The translations under genes and the position numbers were made by a program. Positions 33,991-42,119 of a stretch of DNA of 64,000 nucleotides are shown in pieces. Origin of the DNA: Lachnospiraceae bacterium (GTDB taxonomy: Bacteria; Bacillota; Clostridia; Lachnospirales; Lachnospiraceae); contig JAAWAC010000053.1 in NCBI GenBank assembly GCA_022791975.1, positions 1-64,000 of the forward strand, given 5' to 3'. Under the pieces are notes generated by a model. That model was not told the DNA's origin, did not search any database, and saw only the letters and a list, made by a program, of their open reading frames with translations. Every line of letters starts with the position of its first letter. Positions within the stretch are counted from its first letter, which is position 1.

Positions 33991-35277
33991 ATGGGAGAGC
34001 ACACACAGGACAATAAAATGGCTTGGTTTCGGCAGGCCAGGTACGGAATTTTTATCCACTGGGGGCTTTACGCGCAGCTGGGAGGATTCTGGAAGGGAGA
34101 GCGGGTGTCGGCCTTTGACGGGGCCGAGTGGATTATGCGGGATGGCCAGATTCCCGTGGAAGAATACCGGCAGATTGCAAAGGAATTTAACCCTGTGGAC
34201 TTTGACGCAGAGGAAATCGTGGATCGGGTGGTCCAATATGGCGGAAAATATCTGTGCTTTACGGCCAAACACCACGATGGCTTCGCCATGTATGACAGCA
34301 AGGTATCGGACTATAATATTATGCACACACCCTTTGGAAGGGATGTGGTAAAGGAGTTAGCGGAGGCCTGTCAAAAGCGGGGAATTGTATTCTGCCTGTA
34401 TTATTCCCAGATGCAGGACTGGGAGGACCCGGACGGGGACGGCAACACCTGGGATTATGACAAAGAGAAGAAGGACTTTCAGGCCTATTTTTATCGGAAG
34501 GCAAGGCCACAGGTGGAGGAGCTTCTGACCAATTACGGGAAGATTGGCATGATATGGTTTGACACGCCCTACGATATGCCCCGGGATCTGAGCGACGAGT
34601 TGGCGCAGCTGGTCCATGATCTTCAGCCGGAATGCCTGATCAGTGGCCGGATAGGCTATGGACTGGGAGATTTCCGGGAAATGAACGACAACAATATTCC
34701 TCACAATGCTTTTATGGAGGACTGGGAAAGCCCGATGACCTTGAACAATACCTGGGGCTATTCCCGGGTGGACCATCACTGGAAATCAGCAAGCCAGGTG
34801 GTGCGTATGCTGGTAAATGTGGTGGGAAAAGGGGGAAACCTTTTATTGAACATTGGGCCGGACGGGCGGGGGCAGATCCCTCAGGAGAGCCATGAGATCC
34901 TTCTGCAGGTGGGAAAATTCCTGGAGAAAAACGGGGAGAGCATTTATGGAGCCATTCCCATGGCGGATATGCCCTATGAGAACCAGTGGGGCGGATGCAC
35001 CGGCAAGCCGGGCCGGTTCTATATGCATGTGCTGGATTACCCGGATGAGCCTTATGAAATCCGCATTTACAATCTCAAGACAAAGGTGAAACGCGTGACC
35101 CTTTTGGAGACCGGGGAGGAGCTGAAATTTGTCCAACTCTACGAGATCGCCAGGGATGAATACAGATTCCGGGCCTTTTTCCCCGAGAAGCCTGTCAATG
35201 CCCTGGACACGGTAGCCGTGGTGGAGACGGAAGGGCCTCTGGAATACCATGATTTGCGGACCATTTATGCAAAATAG
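33991..35277 (+). CDS. GH29 alpha-L-fucosidase (first copy)
   Basis: 428 aa, cytoplasmic (no signal peptide). GH29 motifs: RYGIFIHWGLYA, KYLCFTAKHHDGFAMYDSKVSDYNI, and IGMIWFDTPYDMP, whose Asp fits the catalytic nucleophile. GNLLLNIGPDGRG is the typical end of the barrel, followed by a C-terminal beta domain. It removes terminal fucose from oligosaccharides after import. AAAGGGGAG lies 11 nt before the ATG. It is a clear paralogue of the enzyme at 39728, with long stretches nearly identical. Confidence 0.93.
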   Translation: MGEHTQDNKMAWFRQARYGIFIHWGLYAQLGGFWKGERVSAFDGAEWIMRDGQIPVEEYRQIAKEFNPVDFDAEEIVDRVVQYGGKYLCFTAKHHDGFAMYDSKVSDYNIMHTPFGRDVVKELAEACQKRGIVFCLYYSQMQDWEDPDGDGNTWDYDKEKKDFQAYFYRKARPQVEELLTNYGKIGMIWFDTPYDMPRDLSDELAQLVHDLQPECLISGRIGYGLGDFREMNDNNIPHNAFMEDWESPMTLNNTWGYSRVDHHWKSASQVVRMLVNVVGKGGNLLLNIGPDGRGQIPQESHEILLQVGKFLEKNGESIYGAIPMADMPYENQWGGCTGKPGRFYMHVLDYPDEPYEIRIYNLKTKVKRVTLLETGEELKFVQLYEIARDEYRFRAFFPEKPVNALDTVAVVETEGPLEYHDLRTIYAK

Positions 35278-35286
35278 ATAAGACAA

Positions 35287-35340
35287 TATCCTCAGGGGAC
35301 AAGGAACGGACCTTTCTTTGTCTTCTGAGGGTATTTTTTT
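35287..35340 (+). terminator. Intrinsic terminator after the first fucosidase gene
   Basis: TATCCTCAG (35287-35295) pairs with CTGAGGGTA (35325-35333, one G-U pair), with an inner GGACAA/TTGTCT pairing, followed by seven T. Confidence 0.85.
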
Positions 35341-35375
35341 GAAGCAGAGGATTCTTTTTGCCAAGAGGGGAGCAG

Positions 35376-35406
35376 CCTTAAAGGGACGGTCTCTTTCCCT
35401 TTAAGG
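35376..35406. terminator. Perfect 11-bp hairpin at the 3' end of the IclR gene
   Basis: CCTTAAAGGGA (35376-35386) and TCCCTTTAAGG (35396-35406) form a perfect stem that overlaps the IclR stop codon. It probably ends or stabilises the minus-strand transcript; no T-run follows on that strand, so the terminator call is tentative. Confidence 0.45.
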
Positions 35407-36222
35407 ATAGGGATCGCACTTGGGAAAGAATTCCTCATTGGAGGCCAATAGGTTGGCGCCGTTGGCCAAAAGCGTGGCATATTGCACCATATTTTCATCG
35501 GGCATGCTGAGCACAGAACCGGTGAGACTTAGGGAGCCCAGAAGCCGGTTGGAGGAGCAAATGGGCACGGCCACCCCTTTTACGTTGGGAAACTCTTCAC
35601 AGTTTTCTATGGCATAGCCCCGATCCCGAATCGTCTGTAATTCTGCTTTCAGGGCCTCCCGCTTGGTAATGGTTGTGGTGGTAAAGCGGGGGAGTCCATA
35701 GGTATCAATAATCAAATCCACCATCTCCTCAGACATTTCGCTCAACATAATCTTTCCGCAGCAGCTGCAATGCATCAGGGTACAGCGGCCGGTAATGGAG
35801 TAGGAAATGTTGCGGTTTCCAGGGTTTACGCTCTGGAGATAAAAGGCTTTTCCTTTTTTGGGAATGGTCAGGTATACGATCTGGCCGCTCTGGCGCTGAA
35901 TTTCCTCCATAATCGGGATTGCGGAATGCAGAATGGGAAGGGAGGCGCGGATATGATAGCTTAATTCCAACAATTCAATGCCCAGACGATAGTGCTGGTT
36001 GGGCAGCTTTTGAATATACCCAAAGGATTCCAAAGTTTTTAAAATATTTACCATGGTGCTCTTGGAGATGGACAGCTCCTTGGATAGCTGGGTGAGCGTC
36101 CACTCCGGTCGATTCACCGTAAAAGTTTTCAGTGTACGGATACATTTGGCCACAGACCCCAGCATCCAGGAGGGACTTTCCTCTTTTGTCACAGCCAGGG
36201 AGGGAATATTTGGGTTTTCCAT
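35401..36222 (-). CDS. IclR family transcriptional regulator
   Basis: 273 aa. The N-terminal winged helix (about 18-85) has WTLTQLSKELSISKSTMVNILKTLESFGYIQK, and the C-terminal effector domain (about 95-265) has SGQIVYLTIPKKGKAFYLQSV and GVAVPICSSNRLLGSLSLTGS. IclR proteins bind a small metabolite and repress or activate nearby catabolic genes. It lies between the two fucosidase genes and divergent from the ABC importer, so a fucose-derived effector is likely. The palindromes at 33917 and 36465 are its candidate sites. Confidence 0.92.
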   Translation of the reverse strand: MENPNIPSLAVTKEESPSWMLGSVAKCIRTLKTFTVNRPEWTLTQLSKELSISKSTMVNILKTLESFGYIQKLPNQHYRLGIELLELSYHIRASLPILHSAIPIMEEIQRQSGQIVYLTIPKKGKAFYLQSVNPGNRNISYSITGRCTLMHCSCCGKIMLSEMSEEMVDLIIDTYGLPRFTTTTITKREALKAELQTIRDRGYAIENCEEFPNVKGVAVPICSSNRLLGSLSLTGSVLSMPDENMVQYATLLANGANLLASNEEFFPKCDPYP

Positions 36223-36265
36223 GTATGAAATTCCTCTTCCATTTATATTTTTTCATTACCTTGTA

Positions 36266-36294
36266 AGTGTAGTTATTTTTTGGAAAATAGTCAA
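36266..36294 (-). promoter_or_regulatory. Promoter of the IclR regulator gene
   Basis: On the minus strand TTGACT (36294-36289) and TACACT (36271-36266) are separated by 17 nt, 43 nt before the start codon. Confidence 0.55.
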
Positions 36295-36330
36295 GTAATT
36301 TCAGGAAAAGACATGGGAATTGCTGGTGAT

Positions 36331-36419
36331 AAATTTGTCAATTATCACAAAAAAGGAGGGAAGGAGTTGGATACTTTTTACAAAACCAGGAAGAAACGGG
36401 CAGAGGAGTTGACAAATTT
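36331..36419. repeat. Inverted 11-bp pair in the IclR-ABC divergent region
   Basis: AAATTTGTCAA (36331-36341) is the exact reverse complement of TTGACAAATTT (36409-36419), which contains the -35 of the ABC promoter. The 67-nt spacing could suit a looping regulator, or the match may be incidental. Confidence 0.4.
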
Positions 36420-36437
36420 GTGAAATTGAGATATAAA
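36409..36437 (+). promoter_or_regulatory. Promoter of the fucoside ABC importer operon
   Basis: TTGACA (36409-36414), 17-nt spacer and TATAAA (36432-36437): near-consensus sigma-A promoter for the operon from 36516 to 41020. Confidence 0.8.
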
Positions 36438-36464
36438 TGATATTGTACAGTATGTTTGAATAAA

Positions 36465-36481
36465 GTTCAATATAATTGAAC
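36465..36481. promoter_or_regulatory. Operator-like perfect palindrome downstream of the ABC promoter
   Basis: GTTCAAT (36465-36471) and ATTGAAC (36475-36481) flank ATA. It sits 27 nt past the -10, between the predicted transcription start and the ribosome site, where a bound repressor would block transcription. A weaker overlapping repeat, TTGAA/TTCAA, lies just upstream. Confidence 0.6.
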
Positions 36482-36515
36482 AAAAGGACGTGAATTTTAA
36501 ACAGGAGGTAAAAAA

Positions 36516-37868
36516 ATGAAAAAGTTTCTGGCATTACTGTTAACGTTAACTATGGCAGGGTCTCTGGCTGCCTGTGGTTCCAAGCCGGCCCAGGAGCCGG
36601 CAGCAGACACACAGACGCCAGCGGAGAGCTCTTCCGGTGAGGAAAAAGAGGCAGAGGCCTCCGGCGAGGATGTAGTCATTACGTTCTGTGCACGGCAGGA
36701 CCCGACAGGAGCTGATGCCGAGAGCGCCTACACGCTGGAGAAGATCGAAGAATTCAATGCCATGGATAACGGCATAAAGGTAGACATTGTGTGGAATCCG
36801 GTGGAGGCAGACTATTTAAGCCGCTTGGCGACGGATATTGCATCCAATGACTGCCCCAATATTTTTATGGAGTACGGCGGATCCCGGATTCTGGATTATC
36901 TGGAGGCAGGCCTTATCGTGGATATGACCCCATACTATGAGGAGGATTCCGCCTGGTACGATTCCGTATATCCTGCCATGTGGGAGCCCTGTGTGTTCGA
37001 CGACTATGAGGGGATTTTCGGAATTCCCTTCAACTCCTATGAAATCGTGCTGGTTTACAACAGCGCTTACCTGGAGCAGTGTGAGTTAGAGGTTCCCACA
37101 ACCTGGGAAGAGCTTATGAACTGCTGCAAGGTGCTGAAGGAAAATGGCATTCAGCCCTTTATGGTAGGAGAAAAGGATACCTATCGCTTTGGACATCTGT
37201 TCTCCAACCTGGCTATCACCAGCTACGGACAGGATGCAATGAAAATGGGAACCCGGGAAATCGGCTATGATTCTGAGGAGAGCAAAGAGATCTATAAGCT
37301 TATAAAGGATGCTTTTGACGCAGGATACTTTGGGGACAATGTGCTGGCCTACGGACACTCTGAGGAGCGTGCCTACACAGGAGCAGGAGAATGCGCCTTT
37401 ATGTGGGATCTGACCTCCCGGATTTACTGGCTGGAGGATACCCAGGAGTTGAATGCAGAAAACTTACATATTGCCCAGTTCCCGGCTGTGAATAAGGATT
37501 ACTATGGATGGTGCCAGGGCGGTGCATCCCAGGCCTACTACGTATCTAGCCAGGCCACCGAGGAGGAGATTGCCGCATCTATCACCTTCCTGAAATACAT
37601 TACCAGCGAGGAATTTATTTCCGGATTATCCGCAGTGACCAATTCTACCTATGCTATTGCAGCGGAATCTTCTGCTGGCAGCTACATTTATGAAGAGGTG
37701 GCAGAGGTAATGGGACAGAACAAGGGACTGCTGGCAGAGCTGCAGAATTATGACAGCGAGGCCGGAGGGCTGAATATTGTAAGAGACGCCTTGCAAAGTA
37801 TTGTGCTGGGGGCTACACCGGACGATGTTGCCAATACCATTATTGAGGGCTACGAGGATATTGAATAA
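36516..37868 (+). CDS. Sugar ABC transporter solute-binding lipoprotein
   Basis: 450 aa with a lipoprotein signal (lipobox LAAC, Cys near residue 20) and a Pro/Glu/Ala/Ser-rich linker to about residue 50. The mature domain is a family 1 binding protein (ITFCARQDPTG, IASNDCPNIFMEYG, FMWDLTSRIYWLEDT). AGGAGG lies 7 nt before the ATG. It captures the sugar for the permeases that follow; context suggests a fucosylated oligosaccharide. A hairpin in the gap to the permease gene probably gives the binding protein a higher expression level. Confidence 0.93.
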   Translation: MKKFLALLLTLTMAGSLAACGSKPAQEPAADTQTPAESSSGEEKEAEASGEDVVITFCARQDPTGADAESAYTLEKIEEFNAMDNGIKVDIVWNPVEADYLSRLATDIASNDCPNIFMEYGGSRILDYLEAGLIVDMTPYYEEDSAWYDSVYPAMWEPCVFDDYEGIFGIPFNSYEIVLVYNSAYLEQCELEVPTTWEELMNCCKVLKENGIQPFMVGEKDTYRFGHLFSNLAITSYGQDAMKMGTREIGYDSEESKEIYKLIKDAFDAGYFGDNVLAYGHSEERAYTGAGECAFMWDLTSRIYWLEDTQELNAENLHIAQFPAVNKDYYGWCQGGASQAYYVSSQATEEEIAASITFLKYITSEEFISGLSAVTNSTYAIAAESSAGSYIYEEVAEVMGQNKGLLAELQNYDSEAGGLNIVRDALQSIVLGATPDDVANTIIEGYEDIE

Positions 37869-37874
37869 GCTTTT

Positions 37875-37908
37875 AAATGCCCGGGGAGCTTTTTCTCCGG
37901 GCATTTTT
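37875..37908 (+). terminator. Partial intercistronic terminator after the binding-protein gene
   Basis: AAATGCCCGGGGAG (37875-37888) pairs with CTCCGGGCATTT (37895-37906), followed by a T-run to 37908. Such hairpins between binding-protein and permease genes usually allow partial read-through and stabilise the upstream mRNA. Confidence 0.8.
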
Positions 37909-37923
37909 TAAGGAGGTAATAAA

Positions 37924-38811
37924 GTGACGACATACAAACGAAAAGACCACCTGATCTCGCTCCTGTTTTTGTTTCCAGCCCTGCTATTGCTGGGGGTATT
38001 CATTATCTATCCAACCATCTCAACCATTAAGCTGTCCTTTCATTCCTGGAAGGGAATCTACGGTATGGCCCAGGAATTTGTAGGCATCAGCAATTTTCAG
38101 AAGGTTCTGACCAGTGATACCTTCTGGAATGCCATGCTCAATTCCTTCTACTTTATGGTAGGTACCTTTGTGATCCTGATGCCTCTTTCCTTTGCCTTGG
38201 CTCTGGTGGTCACCTCCAAGCTTAAATTCACCGGCTTTATGAAAACCATGTATTACTTGCCGGTGATTCTGGGAACCACCACGGTGGCCTTGATGTGGCG
38301 CTGTATTTTAAACCCCAATACAGGAATCCTGGCGGGTATTTTAAATGCTGTGGGGATGGGGGACCATGTGATCGACTGGTTGAATACGCCTACGGTAAAT
38401 GTGTGGACCACCATTCTGATTAACGAATGGAAATTTGCAGGCTACAATATGCTGATTTTTGTGGCAGGCATCACCAGCATTCCCGACACCACCGTGGAGG
38501 CAGCCATGATCGACGGCTGTAACTACTGGCAGCGTCTGCGCTATATTATTTTGCCCTTGAGCAAAAATTCCTTTAAGGTATTTGCCATTCTGGGAATCAC
38601 CGGCTGTCTGAAGGTATTTGATATTATCTGGGCTATGACAGGGGGCGGACCCAATGATCTCAGCTCTACCCCAGGTATTATGATCTACCAGTATGCCTAT
38701 ACCTATAAGAAGTACGGCCGAAGCGCAGCCATCGCCGTGATCCTGCTGATTCTGGGAATTTCCTTAAGCGCTGTCTGCAACAAGGTGTTTAAGCAGGATG
38801 ATATATACTGA
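37924..38811 (+). CDS. Sugar ABC transporter permease (MalF/UgpA type)
   Basis: 295 aa, GTG start with AAGGAGG 9 nt upstream. Six predicted membrane segments; the cytoplasmic EAA loop reads EAAMIDGCNYWQRLRYIILPL (residues about 198-218), the contact site for the ATPase subunit. It forms the importer channel with the permease at 38829. The ATPase is not in the window and is probably a shared MsmK-type protein encoded elsewhere. Confidence 0.93.
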   Translation: MTTYKRKDHLISLLFLFPALLLLGVFIIYPTISTIKLSFHSWKGIYGMAQEFVGISNFQKVLTSDTFWNAMLNSFYFMVGTFVILMPLSFALALVVTSKLKFTGFMKTMYYLPVILGTTTVALMWRCILNPNTGILAGILNAVGMGDHVIDWLNTPTVNVWTTILINEWKFAGYNMLIFVAGITSIPDTTVEAAMIDGCNYWQRLRYIILPLSKNSFKVFAILGITGCLKVFDIIWAMTGGGPNDLSSTPGIMIYQYAYTYKKYGRSAAIAVILLILGISLSAVCNKVFKQDDIY

Positions 38812-38828
38812 GAAAGGAGGAGACGAAA

Positions 38829-39659
38829 ATGAGCAAGAAAACCAAAGCCGGCAGAGGCATTACCTATATCCTGGCCTTTCTCTGGATCATAGCCACGACT
38901 GTGCCCCTGCTCTTAGCCGTATTATCCTCCTTTAAGGACAATACAGAGATTTACCTTCGGCCCTGGCAGCTTCCCCAGTCCTGGGCGCCTGTAAACTATA
39001 TCAGAGCTATTGTGGATGTTGGAGCTCTGCGCTCCATTGGAAATACCCTTTTGGTATCCTTTTTAACCGCAGGGGGCGTGCTGCTGGTGGCGCTTCTGGC
39101 TTCCTACCCTATGTCCAGAAAAAATATACGCTGGGTCAAAAGCACCTATACTCTGTTTGTGCTGGCTGTTATGATTCCAGTGCATACCACCCTGATACCC
39201 ATTTCCTCTCTGGCCACGATTCTGAAGGCAAAGGATCAATACTGGTATCTGATCTTAGTGTACATCGCCTTTAACATGGCCCAGTCCATTTTCCTGATAT
39301 CCGGCTCCATGAATGGGATTAGCCGGGAGATTGACGATGCGGCTATCATTGATGGGTGTGGGGATTTCCGGTTGCTGTTTCGCATCCTGACTCCTATCTG
39401 TAAGCCTATTTTGGCCACAGAGGCTATCTTTGCCTTTGTGTATGCCTACGGAGAGCTGATTTTCTCTCTGACTCTGATTTCCAACAGCAAGCTTTATACT
39501 GTGTCCAGAGCCATGCTGTCCTTCTACGGAGATGGGGATATGCGTTTGGGACCGATTTTTGCGTTTATCGTATTATCTGCGGTTCCCTCCATTATCGTAT
39601 ATGTGCTCTTCCACAACCAGATACAAAGGGGAGTCATGAATGGAGCTATTAAGGGATAA
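38829..39659 (+). CDS. Sugar ABC transporter permease (MalG/UgpE type)
   Basis: 276 aa with six membrane segments. The EAA-like loop reads IDDAAIIDGCGDFRLLFRILTPI (residues about 170-192). GAAAGGAGGAG lies 8 nt before the ATG. Second channel subunit, 17 nt after the first permease gene, co-transcribed with the binding protein and the downstream fucosidase. Confidence 0.93.
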   Translation: MSKKTKAGRGITYILAFLWIIATTVPLLLAVLSSFKDNTEIYLRPWQLPQSWAPVNYIRAIVDVGALRSIGNTLLVSFLTAGGVLLVALLASYPMSRKNIRWVKSTYTLFVLAVMIPVHTTLIPISSLATILKAKDQYWYLILVYIAFNMAQSIFLISGSMNGISREIDDAAIIDGCGDFRLLFRILTPICKPILATEAIFAFVYAYGELIFSLTLISNSKLYTVSRAMLSFYGDGDMRLGPIFAFIVLSAVPSIIVYVLFHNQIQRGVMNGAIKG

Positions 39660-39727
39660 GAGGACAAAAAATTCATATGACTGTGAAAGAAAAATGAGAC
39701 CAAACTGATAAAGGAGACATATAAGAC

Positions 39728-41020
39728 ATGATGGAAGATACGAGAATGGAATGGTTTCGGGATGCCAAATATGGCATGTTTATCCATTGGGGGCTTTATG
39801 CTCAGCTGGGAGGGATTTGGAACGGGACGTCCTATCCCCATGGCACAGAGTGGATTATGCGAAATGCCCGCATTCCCCTGGAGGAATACCGAAAGCTTAA
39901 AGATACCTTTTATCCCGAGGAGTTTGACGCAGAGGAGTGGGTGAAAAGCGCCGTGGACTATGGCGCAAAATATCTGTGCTTTACGGCCAAGCATCACGAC
40001 GGCTTTGCCATGTACGACAGCAAGGTGTCGGACTACAATATTATGCACACGCCCTTTGGACGGGATGTGGTGAAGGAGCTGGCAGAGGCCTGCAAAAAAT
40101 ATGGGGTGGTATTCTGCCTGTACTATTCTCAGATGCAGGACTGGGAGGACCCCAACGGAAACGGAAACGATTGGGATTTCCAGGAGGAGAAAAAGGATTT
40201 CCGTTTCTATTTTGAAAATAAGGTAAAGCCCCAGGTGAAAGAGCTTTTGACCAATTACGGAGATATCGGGATTATGTGGTTTGACACGCCCTATGATATG
40301 CCGGTGGATCTGTGCCAAGAGCTGCGCCGGTGGGTGCTTTCCATACAGCCGGAATGCATTATCAACGGCAGAATTGGCTATGGAATCGGAGATTACCGCC
40401 AGATGGGAGACAATGATATTCCGGTTTTGGGTTATCGGGGGGACTGGGAGACGCCCATGACCCTGAACAATACCTGGGGGTATTCCAAGACAGATGAAAA
40501 CTGGAAAAATCCACAGGTGATTATGAAAATGCTCATTGATGTGGCCAAAAAAGGCGGAAACCTTCTTTTGAACGTGGGACCGGATCCCAAGGGGAAGATC
40601 CCCGAAGGCGGAGACCGTGTGATGCGAGTCATGGGAGATTGGATGAAAATCAATGGAGACAGCATCTATGGCACCAGGCGCTGTGTGGATTTTCCTTATG
40701 AAATACGCTGGGGCGGCCTTACAGCTAAGGGAACCACCCTCTATATGCATGTGATGAGTACCAGAGAGAATCCAGATGAAATTAAAATCTGCAATCTGGA
40801 GACCAAGGCCAAAAAGGTTTACCTTCTGGAGACAGGGGAGGAGCTTCCCTTCTATCAGTCCTATGAGATTGCCAGAGATGAACACCGTTTCCGGGTGGTC
40901 ACAAAGAATAAGTGTAAAGATCCTTTGAACACGGTGATTGTGGTGGAGCTGGAGGAAGAGCCAAAGGTTCACAGCCTGTATTTTAACCTGGAAGATTTGG
41001 TAAAAACTGGAAAAAAATAA
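39728..41020 (+). CDS. GH29 alpha-L-fucosidase (second copy)
   Basis: 430 aa, cytoplasmic. It shares the GH29 motifs of the enzyme at 33991: KYGMFIHWGLYA, KYLCFTAKHHDGFAMYDSKVSDYNI and IGIMWFDTPYDMP (nucleophile Asp). Clear divergence lies in the loops after the first strand and in the C-terminal beta domain, so the two may prefer different fucosyl linkages. An ATG at 39731 is an alternative start. It ends the ABC operon and is followed by a terminator. Confidence 0.93.
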   Translation: MMEDTRMEWFRDAKYGMFIHWGLYAQLGGIWNGTSYPHGTEWIMRNARIPLEEYRKLKDTFYPEEFDAEEWVKSAVDYGAKYLCFTAKHHDGFAMYDSKVSDYNIMHTPFGRDVVKELAEACKKYGVVFCLYYSQMQDWEDPNGNGNDWDFQEEKKDFRFYFENKVKPQVKELLTNYGDIGIMWFDTPYDMPVDLCQELRRWVLSIQPECIINGRIGYGIGDYRQMGDNDIPVLGYRGDWETPMTLNNTWGYSKTDENWKNPQVIMKMLIDVAKKGGNLLLNVGPDPKGKIPEGGDRVMRVMGDWMKINGDSIYGTRRCVDFPYEIRWGGLTAKGTTLYMHVMSTRENPDEIKICNLETKAKKVYLLETGEELPFYQSYEIARDEHRFRVVTKNKCKDPLNTVIVVELEEEPKVHSLYFNLEDLVKTGKK

Positions 41021-41037
41021 ACGGTAGTGGGAGACAT

Positions 41038-41073
41038 AAAAGACCTTGTGGGAGTTTTTTCACAGGGTCTTTT
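41038..41073 (+). terminator. Intrinsic terminator of the fucoside operon
   Basis: AAAAGACC (41038-41045) pairs with GGTCTTTT (41066-41073), with an inner TGTG/CACA pairing. The A and T tracts at both sides could let it work in both directions. Confidence 0.8.
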
Positions 41074-41173
41074 AATCTTGCATTCCCCAATAATTTTGTG
41101 GTAAAATAAACGAAGCAAAAATCAGCGGCAGACAAAAAGAAATGATAACCGGAAGGGAAGATTGGATAGAGAA

Positions 41174-42103
41174 ATGAATATAAAGAAACCCATGGTGCTG
41201 CTGGCCGTTATTTTTATGGTGTCAGGCTGCGGCAAATCCCCTGGAGAAGCCAAATCTCCGGAGGTTACCCAGGAAATCCGGGAGGAAGTGGGCACTCCCT
41301 TACAGCAGGCCGGGAGTGGCTTTACGGTGGTGGAGCCGGGCTCCATCTATAAGGGAAGCATAGAGATAGCCACACCGGAGGCATCGGGGAGTGTGACCTA
41401 TGAGGGAAGCGGCGTGACCATAGACGCCAGCCACACAGAAGACGGGTATGTGATGGTAAAATGTGACGAAGCGGATGTACGTTTAAAGGTGCGGATAACT
41501 CTGGGGGAGGATTTTTATACCTATAACCTGAATCAGGATGGAGAATATGAGGTGTTTCCCCTGCAAATGGGAAATGGAAATTACCAGGTCCAGGTATATA
41601 AGCAGGTGGAGGGAACCACCTACAGCCCCCTTTACGGCACGGAGCTTTCGGTAGAGATGCCCGATGGTAACCGGGTATTCATGTACCCCAGTCAGTATAT
41701 CTGGTATACCAATGACAAGAATGCCATAAAGCTGTCCTACGATCTGTGCGGAGATTTAACCTCGGATCAGGAAAAGGTGGACCGGATTTATAATTATGTG
41801 GTGGGACTTCTCACCTATGACTATGAGAAAGCGGAGACGGTGGATAAGGGGTATGTGCCGGATGTGGACCGGACCCTGGAGGAGCGAAAGGGAATCTGCT
41901 TTGACTATTCCGCCCTGTTTGCAGCCATGCTGCGGGCCCAGGACATTCCCGTGCGCCTGGTCATGGGAAATGTGCAGCCGGAGAATATTTATCACGCCTG
42001 GAATCAGGTTTATGTGAATGGAAAATGGGTTTGGATGGACGCCACCTTTGGTCCGGATTCCGGCCACGAGGAGAGCAACTATACACAGGAACGGGAATAT
42101 TAG
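41174..42103 (+). CDS. Transglutaminase-like domain lipoprotein
   Basis: 309 aa from ATG 41174 (an in-frame TTG at 41162 is less likely). Lipoprotein signal with lipobox VSGC (Cys near residue 19). Residues about 180-300 are a transglutaminase-like cysteine protease fold: ERKGICFDYSALFAAML carries the Cys, IYHAWNQVYVNGKWVWMDATFG the His and Asp. These extracellular domains are common in clostridia and may act as peptidases or cross-linkers at the cell wall. It lies 16 nt upstream of the pilus gene gspF and may be co-transcribed with it. Confidence 0.85.
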   Translation: MNIKKPMVLLAVIFMVSGCGKSPGEAKSPEVTQEIREEVGTPLQQAGSGFTVVEPGSIYKGSIEIATPEASGSVTYEGSGVTIDASHTEDGYVMVKCDEADVRLKVRITLGEDFYTYNLNQDGEYEVFPLQMGNGNYQVQVYKQVEGTTYSPLYGTELSVEMPDGNRVFMYPSQYIWYTNDKNAIKLSYDLCGDLTSDQEKVDRIYNYVVGLLTYDYEKAETVDKGYVPDVDRTLEERKGICFDYSALFAAMLRAQDIPVRLVMGNVQPENIYHAWNQVYVNGKWVWMDATFGPDSGHEESNYTQEREY

Positions 42104-42119
42104 GAGGGAGTGCAAAAAG

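Noticed and set aside
39524..40972. Long antisense frame (482 codons) opposite the second fucosidase and the MalG-type permease
   Set aside because: Shadow of two well-supported genes on the other strand; the translation has no recognisable family.
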